NCBI GenBank assembly: GCA_015039465.1
Contig: MU130372.1
Coordinates: forward strand, 524,184 to 534,836
Origin: Phlegmacium glaucopus
Taxonomy: Eukaryota; Basidiomycota; Agaricomycetes; Agaricales; Cortinariaceae
Reading direction: 5' to 3'
DNA: 10,653 nucleotides
Positions 7,605-10,653 of the stretch are shown in pieces. A program made the translations under genes and the position numbers. The notes under the pieces were generated by a model. That model searched no databases, was not told the origin of the DNA, and saw only the letters and a program-made list of their open reading frames with translations. Each line of letters begins with the position of its first letter. The stretch's first letter is position 1.

Positions 7605-8174
7605 ACAATCCCTCCAAAACCTAGACAACCACAGAAGGATGGTTGATATACACAGGTGGAAAAGGAAATAATTGGGAAATACAAAGAAGAGTATCGGCTG
7701 TTGACTACCAGAGAGCTACGAGGACAATTAATGTGAGAAAGGATCCTCCCTGCAATATTTAACTACTGGAATGACCAGGGAAATGGCCCAATGAATGAAG
7801 AAGACTGGCGCTCATGCCAGCAGGTTGTTGCCTTAAGTTGTCTCAAAGTTCATTGATATTCACAAATGTCCGATAGGCACTAGCTACATGGATTAGAAAT
7901 AACTGGCATCTGGTGGCAACTACAATGGAACAGAAGGCCACCGTAATTTGGGTCAATGCTCTAGATGTTTTGTGGGATGAGCATCGAGATTTAGTGGAAA
8001 AAGAACTCAAGGGGATATCACCTCTGTGACCAGGGGACAGCAGAGAAGTTTTGAGCAGTGGACACATGCCTGAAAATGTGTTCTGGACAGGATGAGTAGT
8101 CAGGAACATGCAGTGTTTGATGCAAAGGTAGAGGCAAGGAAAAGGCAGGGAAATCCTCTGAATCACCAGCGGAT

Positions 8175-8226
8175 GTGAGTTGATTTCTAATTTGCTGTCT
8201 GGACACGCTACTAATAGTGTCAAAAG
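8175..8226 (+). other. Intron 1 of accessory pseudogene (52 or 43 nt)
   Basis: GTGAGT donor at 8175. The acceptor is TAATAG at 8217 or CAAAAG at 8226; both keep the frame. The later one leaves a better distance from the CTAAT branch-like site. Confidence 0.65.
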
Positions 8227-8352
8227 CCAGGCAGAGAAATATGGCAATGAAATAGCCCGCAAATGGGCCAATGAACGGTGGTTGGATATGGGGATGCTAA
8301 CTGTTGTGTTTACAGTTCATACCAATACTCAAGGCCACACAGTTGTTGATTG

Positions 8353-8394
8353 GTGAGTGCTTATGCCGTGAATAGATTATTGATATTGACAGAG
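8353..8394 (+). other. Intron 2 of accessory pseudogene (about 42 nt)
   Basis: GTGAGT donor at 8353 and a GACAGAG acceptor ending at 8394. This joins HTVVD to PYGLQSQKHC in a frame that then stays open to 8521. The length is at the short end for fungi, so the acceptor is tentative. Confidence 0.55.
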
Positions 8395-8717
8395 TCCATA
8401 CGGCCTGCAGTCACAAAAGCATTGCCAGATGCATGGGTTTAAAGGCCAAGCATTTAAAAACAGATATCATGATAATGTGATGGCAATGAACAGGCTACTT
8501 CTGGATTTTGTCAAGTTGATATAAAGTAAAGACGGGCACTCGGCAGGTGGGCTCACCACAGCCACACAGCCAGTCGGCACACAGCAAGTTGGGTCTCAGC
8601 CACTGGATATACTCACCATGATGAATGGCTTTCCAATGGTACCTCCAGATGTCAAAGGAGAGCTAATGAAGAAACAGTGGGAAAATTTGTTACGGTCATA
8701 TCTCAGTGCTCACTATT

Positions 8718-8766
8718 GTAAGTCAATGTCAGTTGCTAATTGAGACCTTGATTTGGATGGCTACAG
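8718..8766 (+). other. Intron 3 of accessory pseudogene (49 nt)
   Basis: GTAAGT donor, TTGCTAAT branch site and GCTACAG acceptor, all near consensus. Splicing joins LLRSYLSAHY to YLASG and the downstream RRPYRPKS block in frame. Confidence 0.85.
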
Positions 8767-9173
8767 ACCTCGCAAGTGGCTGCCTTGTACAGCAGGTGCC
8801 ATTTGAACAGGTAGAAAGGGACACTGCCCGCTTTGTGCGCCGTCCATACAGGCCCAAGAGCCTCATTATCAAAGATCCAAGAAATATGCACAAGGAAGAT
8901 ATTGTGCAGCTGATGTGGCATATTTATCAGTGGCAGGAGGCTGAAGGTGTAGAACAGGCTTTTTGATTTAGATTATTCATCGGACATGATAAACAGCCCT
9001 TTGATGCAGTGTACCCAGAGCAAGCTGATGAAAGCACCCAACGAAGACAAGTGAGAGTGAACAAGCGAAGTAAAAAAGGGAAAGAGATTGCAAGACCCAC
9101 TGCACAAGATGATCCCAGTCGGATTCCTCCACCCGATCTGGCATTGGCACATTCTACAACCATCAGTACTCTT

Positions 9174-9200
9174 CCCACACCCACACCCACACCCACACCC
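9174..9200 (+). repeat. CCCACA hexanucleotide microsatellite
   Basis: About four and a half copies of CCCACA, encoding a Pro-Thr run near the end of the accessory pseudogene. Confidence 0.85.
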
Positions 9201-9369
9201 GCACCTCTACCCACAGATTGTAGGCAGATGAGCAGTCCTGATCAAGTTGCACCTGCAGACGCTGCTATCCCCAGAACTCCTGATTGAACGAGGCATACCC
9301 GAACTGGCAGACTCTAGGCAGATCGCAGCTGATCTAGCCGCACCCTCAGTGATTCAGCAGAATATACAA

Positions 9370-9520
9370 ACAGTAGCAGCAGCAGCTACGGCAAGTACCT
9401 GACAACTTGGACTCGGCATACAGTAGCAGCAGCAGCTGCGGCAAGTAACACAGGGGTAGCAACTCAGACTCAACAAATGACAGCAGCAGCAAGTAGTCAA
9501 GGAGTAGCAACTCGGACTCA
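9370..9520 (+). repeat. CAG-rich minisatellite, three diverged units
   Basis: Units starting ACAG(TAG)CAGCAGCAGC occur at 9370, 9420 and 9480. The second and third also share GTAGCAACTCRGACTCA (9456-9472 and 9504-9520). The unit length is about 50-60 bp. In one plus frame it encodes Ala/Ser/Thr/Gln-rich sequence, so it may be a decayed tail of the accessory gene. Minus-strand Cys-rich and Leu-rich frames here are mirror artefacts of the repeat. Confidence 0.7.
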
Positions 9521-9664
9521 GGCAGCACAGGCAAGGGGGAACCCACCCAGACATGGCTAGTAGGAAAGAAAATAGTACTTGCTATCAACCATTGCTTATT
9601 CAGTAGGAACAATGTCAAAGAATATATTAACTTTTGGCCCAAGTAGGGCTGAGGGTATAAAACA

Positions 9665-9700
9665 TTGCCGCCCTCCTGTTGTTACACAGGAGGGCGGCAA
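9665..9700. repeat. Perfect 15 bp-stem GC-rich hairpin
   Basis: TTGCCGCCCTCCTGT (9665-9679) and its exact reverse complement (9686-9700) flank a 6-base loop, TGTTAC. It is by far the most stable short inverted repeat seen by eye here. It is followed by an A-run and a related CCCCTCCTGTTGGGAG word at about 9720. It could mark a transposon end, a transcription-end structure, or a small palindromic insertion. Confidence 0.85.
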
Positions 9701-10014
9701 ACTGCAAAAAAAATATTCACCCCTCCTGTTGGGAGAGGCAGCAAAGTAGATGTATGTATGAGGAATAAATATAGGTATGTATGTATGATAATATGTTGCA
9801 TGAAGATAATTGCCTGCTGTTTACTTGCAACATTTCCCAGCCCATTCCTCACCCTCATCTTCTGCTTTCTCTTGGTGCCAGAATTGTCCGATCCAGATGG
9901 AGAGATTGGATTTGGAGAGGCACTCTGTGATTGGGAGCAAGTCACAGGGTGTCGTGGTGGTTCAAGTGATTTGGAGGAACCAGGGGCAGGTGCCTGTGGC
10001 AGAGGAATGGACAC
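9682..10014 (-). CDS. Weak hypothetical ORF, Ser/Pro-rich with basic patch
   Basis: A 110-codon ATG-started minus frame. Its first half is Pro/Ser-rich and followed by a basic patch (TKRKQKMRVR) that could be a nuclear localisation signal. Its second half is hydrophobic, low quality and overlaps a GTAT repeat and the hairpin. A GTAAAC after the GNVAS codons could be a splice donor, so only the first 65 codons may be coding. An overlapping plus frame (9665-10033) is equally long. No family is recognised; this may be a first-exon fragment or chance. Confidence 0.2.
   Translation of the reverse strand: MSIPLPQAPAPGSSKSLEPPRHPVTCSQSQSASPNPISPSGSDNSGTKRKQKMRVRNGLGNVASKQQAIIFMQHIIIHTYLYLFLIHTSTLLPLPTGGVNIFFAVCRPPV
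9747..9790 (+). repeat. GTAT tetranucleotide-rich stretch
   Basis: Two short runs of GTAT/ATGT units separated by an AT-rich spacer. Simple sequence with no other signal. Confidence 0.5.
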
Positions 10015-10033
10015 CGCCAGTGATATGATTTAA

Positions 10034-10653
10034 TTTTGTATTTCTAAGATTACTGCTGTTTAAGGAAATGTTCACAACAAATCCAACAACCAGCAACCAA
10101 TAACAGTATTAAGCAAGTTGGGGTTTCCTTGAAAGTATAACCAGTATACTCTTGAATAAACTTCCAAATACAGGTTTAAAGTCCAATTCTTTTTGGACTA
10201 TCTTTTCCAATCTGTCTCTTTTCTTTTCTCTCTTCTTTCCTAATCTGACCAGTGTTTAAAGTCCAATTTCTCAGACTATATGAAATTGTGATTTGATAGA
10301 CAAAGATAATTCTCTTTTTGGGGTTCAATAGTCTTTGTTTGTATGATAACCCAATTTGGATGAACATAGACAAGTCCCTTAAGGATTTAATATTCTATGA
10401 ACAGTTCCAAAAACAAATGATTTAAAGTCCTGTAATCACTTCAACGTGAGTAAGAAAGAAAGGGTTCAAAGTGTTTGTCACTTAACCGTGTTCAATCTTT
10501 CTTGAATGTTCACCTGAACAGAAAGAAACAAGACAAATTTGTTTCTTATAATTTAGGATATCCCTGCACAGAAACCTCATTCTTATAATTTCGGAAACAG
10601 TCTCAGACTCCTCTTTAGGAACATGATATTTCGACAAAGTATCAGACGGACAC
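10034..10653. repeat. AT-rich non-coding DNA with spaced short repeats
   Basis: No credible ORF. TTTAAAGTCC occurs exactly at 10175, 10255 and 10421, with weaker TTCAATAGTC (about 10324) and TTCAAAGTG (about 10465) relatives, suggesting a loose period near 80 bp. A TTCTTATAATTT word occurs near 10543 and 10580. The first copy forms a 7 bp-stem hairpin (10180-10199). It may be the end of a repeat element running off the window. Confidence 0.45.

Larger units (their letters stand above)
7599..9287 (+). pseudogene. KDZ-linked accessory protein, uncharacterised family, pseudogene
   Basis: ATG at 7599 opens a frame with a short Pro/Gln-rich start, then EKEIIGKYKEEYR and ERILPAIFNYWNDQG. Later blocks are EKYGNEIARKWANERW, FPMVPPDVKGELMKK, RRPYRPKSLIIKDPRNM and MWHIYQWQEAEGVEQAF, then a basic tail (NKRSKKGKE) and a Pro/Thr run. 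I recall this block order from an uncharacterised Agaricomycete family often seen near KDZ transposases; no biochemical function is known to me. Nonsense codons at 7644, 7734, 8027, 8071, 8522 and 8964 and two frameshifts between 7850 and 8050 make it dead. Intron-removed exons fall into consistent frames. It is divergent to the KDZ gene across 252 bp. The end at 9287 is uncertain, since a second frame stays open to about 9400. Confidence 0.78.

Noticed and set aside
7843..8271. 142-codon minus ORF
   Set aside because: Antisense to the accessory pseudogene, whose plus-strand blocks and introns explain the region better.
9346..9642. Leu- and Cys-rich minus ORFs
   Set aside because: Produced by the CAG-rich minisatellite read backwards.

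Overview
The window looks like transposon-rich chromosomal DNA from a filamentous basidiomycete, most likely an Agaricomycete. The evidence is a decayed KDZ (Kyakuja-Dileera-Zisupton) transposase gene, several 42-76 nt GT-AG introns with CTAAT/CTGAT-type branch sites, and C-to-T decay focused on CpG. The order Boletales is a guess from remembered similarity of the C-terminal blocks. No intact protein-coding gene of convincing length is present; both recognisable genes are pseudogenes.

Layout: 1-240 has nothing recognisable. About 240-1300 is a 1 kb pyrimidine tract (purine-rich on the minus strand). The KDZ transposase pseudogene runs on the minus strand from about 7346 down to about 1450. 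Read across its introns, it keeps the family block order: N-terminal tail, CxC2-type zinc cluster, DGNF block, ACARHGCF/GEQQKNVDW block, YDIACQY block, FIPG...GEIL block, helical region, and HWLRAR/RWQEE C-terminus. It is interrupted three times: by a 1259 bp sequence of unknown type (4029-5287) flanked by 7 bp direct repeats, by or at a poorly bounded about 0.8 kb non-coding stretch (about 2416-3250), and by a 463 bp MITE-like element (1562-2024) with 61 bp terminal inverted repeats.

A 252 bp spacer (7347-7598) carrying a diverged 88 bp tandem duplication separates the KDZ gene from a second, divergently oriented pseudogene (7599-9287, plus strand). This one has three short introns and belongs to an uncharacterised family that I recall from Agaricomycete genomes beside KDZ transposases. 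The pair may be the two genes of one transposon; the element's outer ends were not found. Most nonsense codons in both genes read TGA where the family or frame expects Arg, as expected from CGA-to-TGA change at methylated CpG.

Downstream are a CAG-rich minisatellite (9370-9520), a perfect 15 bp-stem hairpin (9665-9700), a weak minus-strand ORF (9682-10014) and AT-rich non-coding DNA with short spaced repeats (10030-10653). No rRNA, tRNA, CRISPR array or TET/JBP gene was seen.
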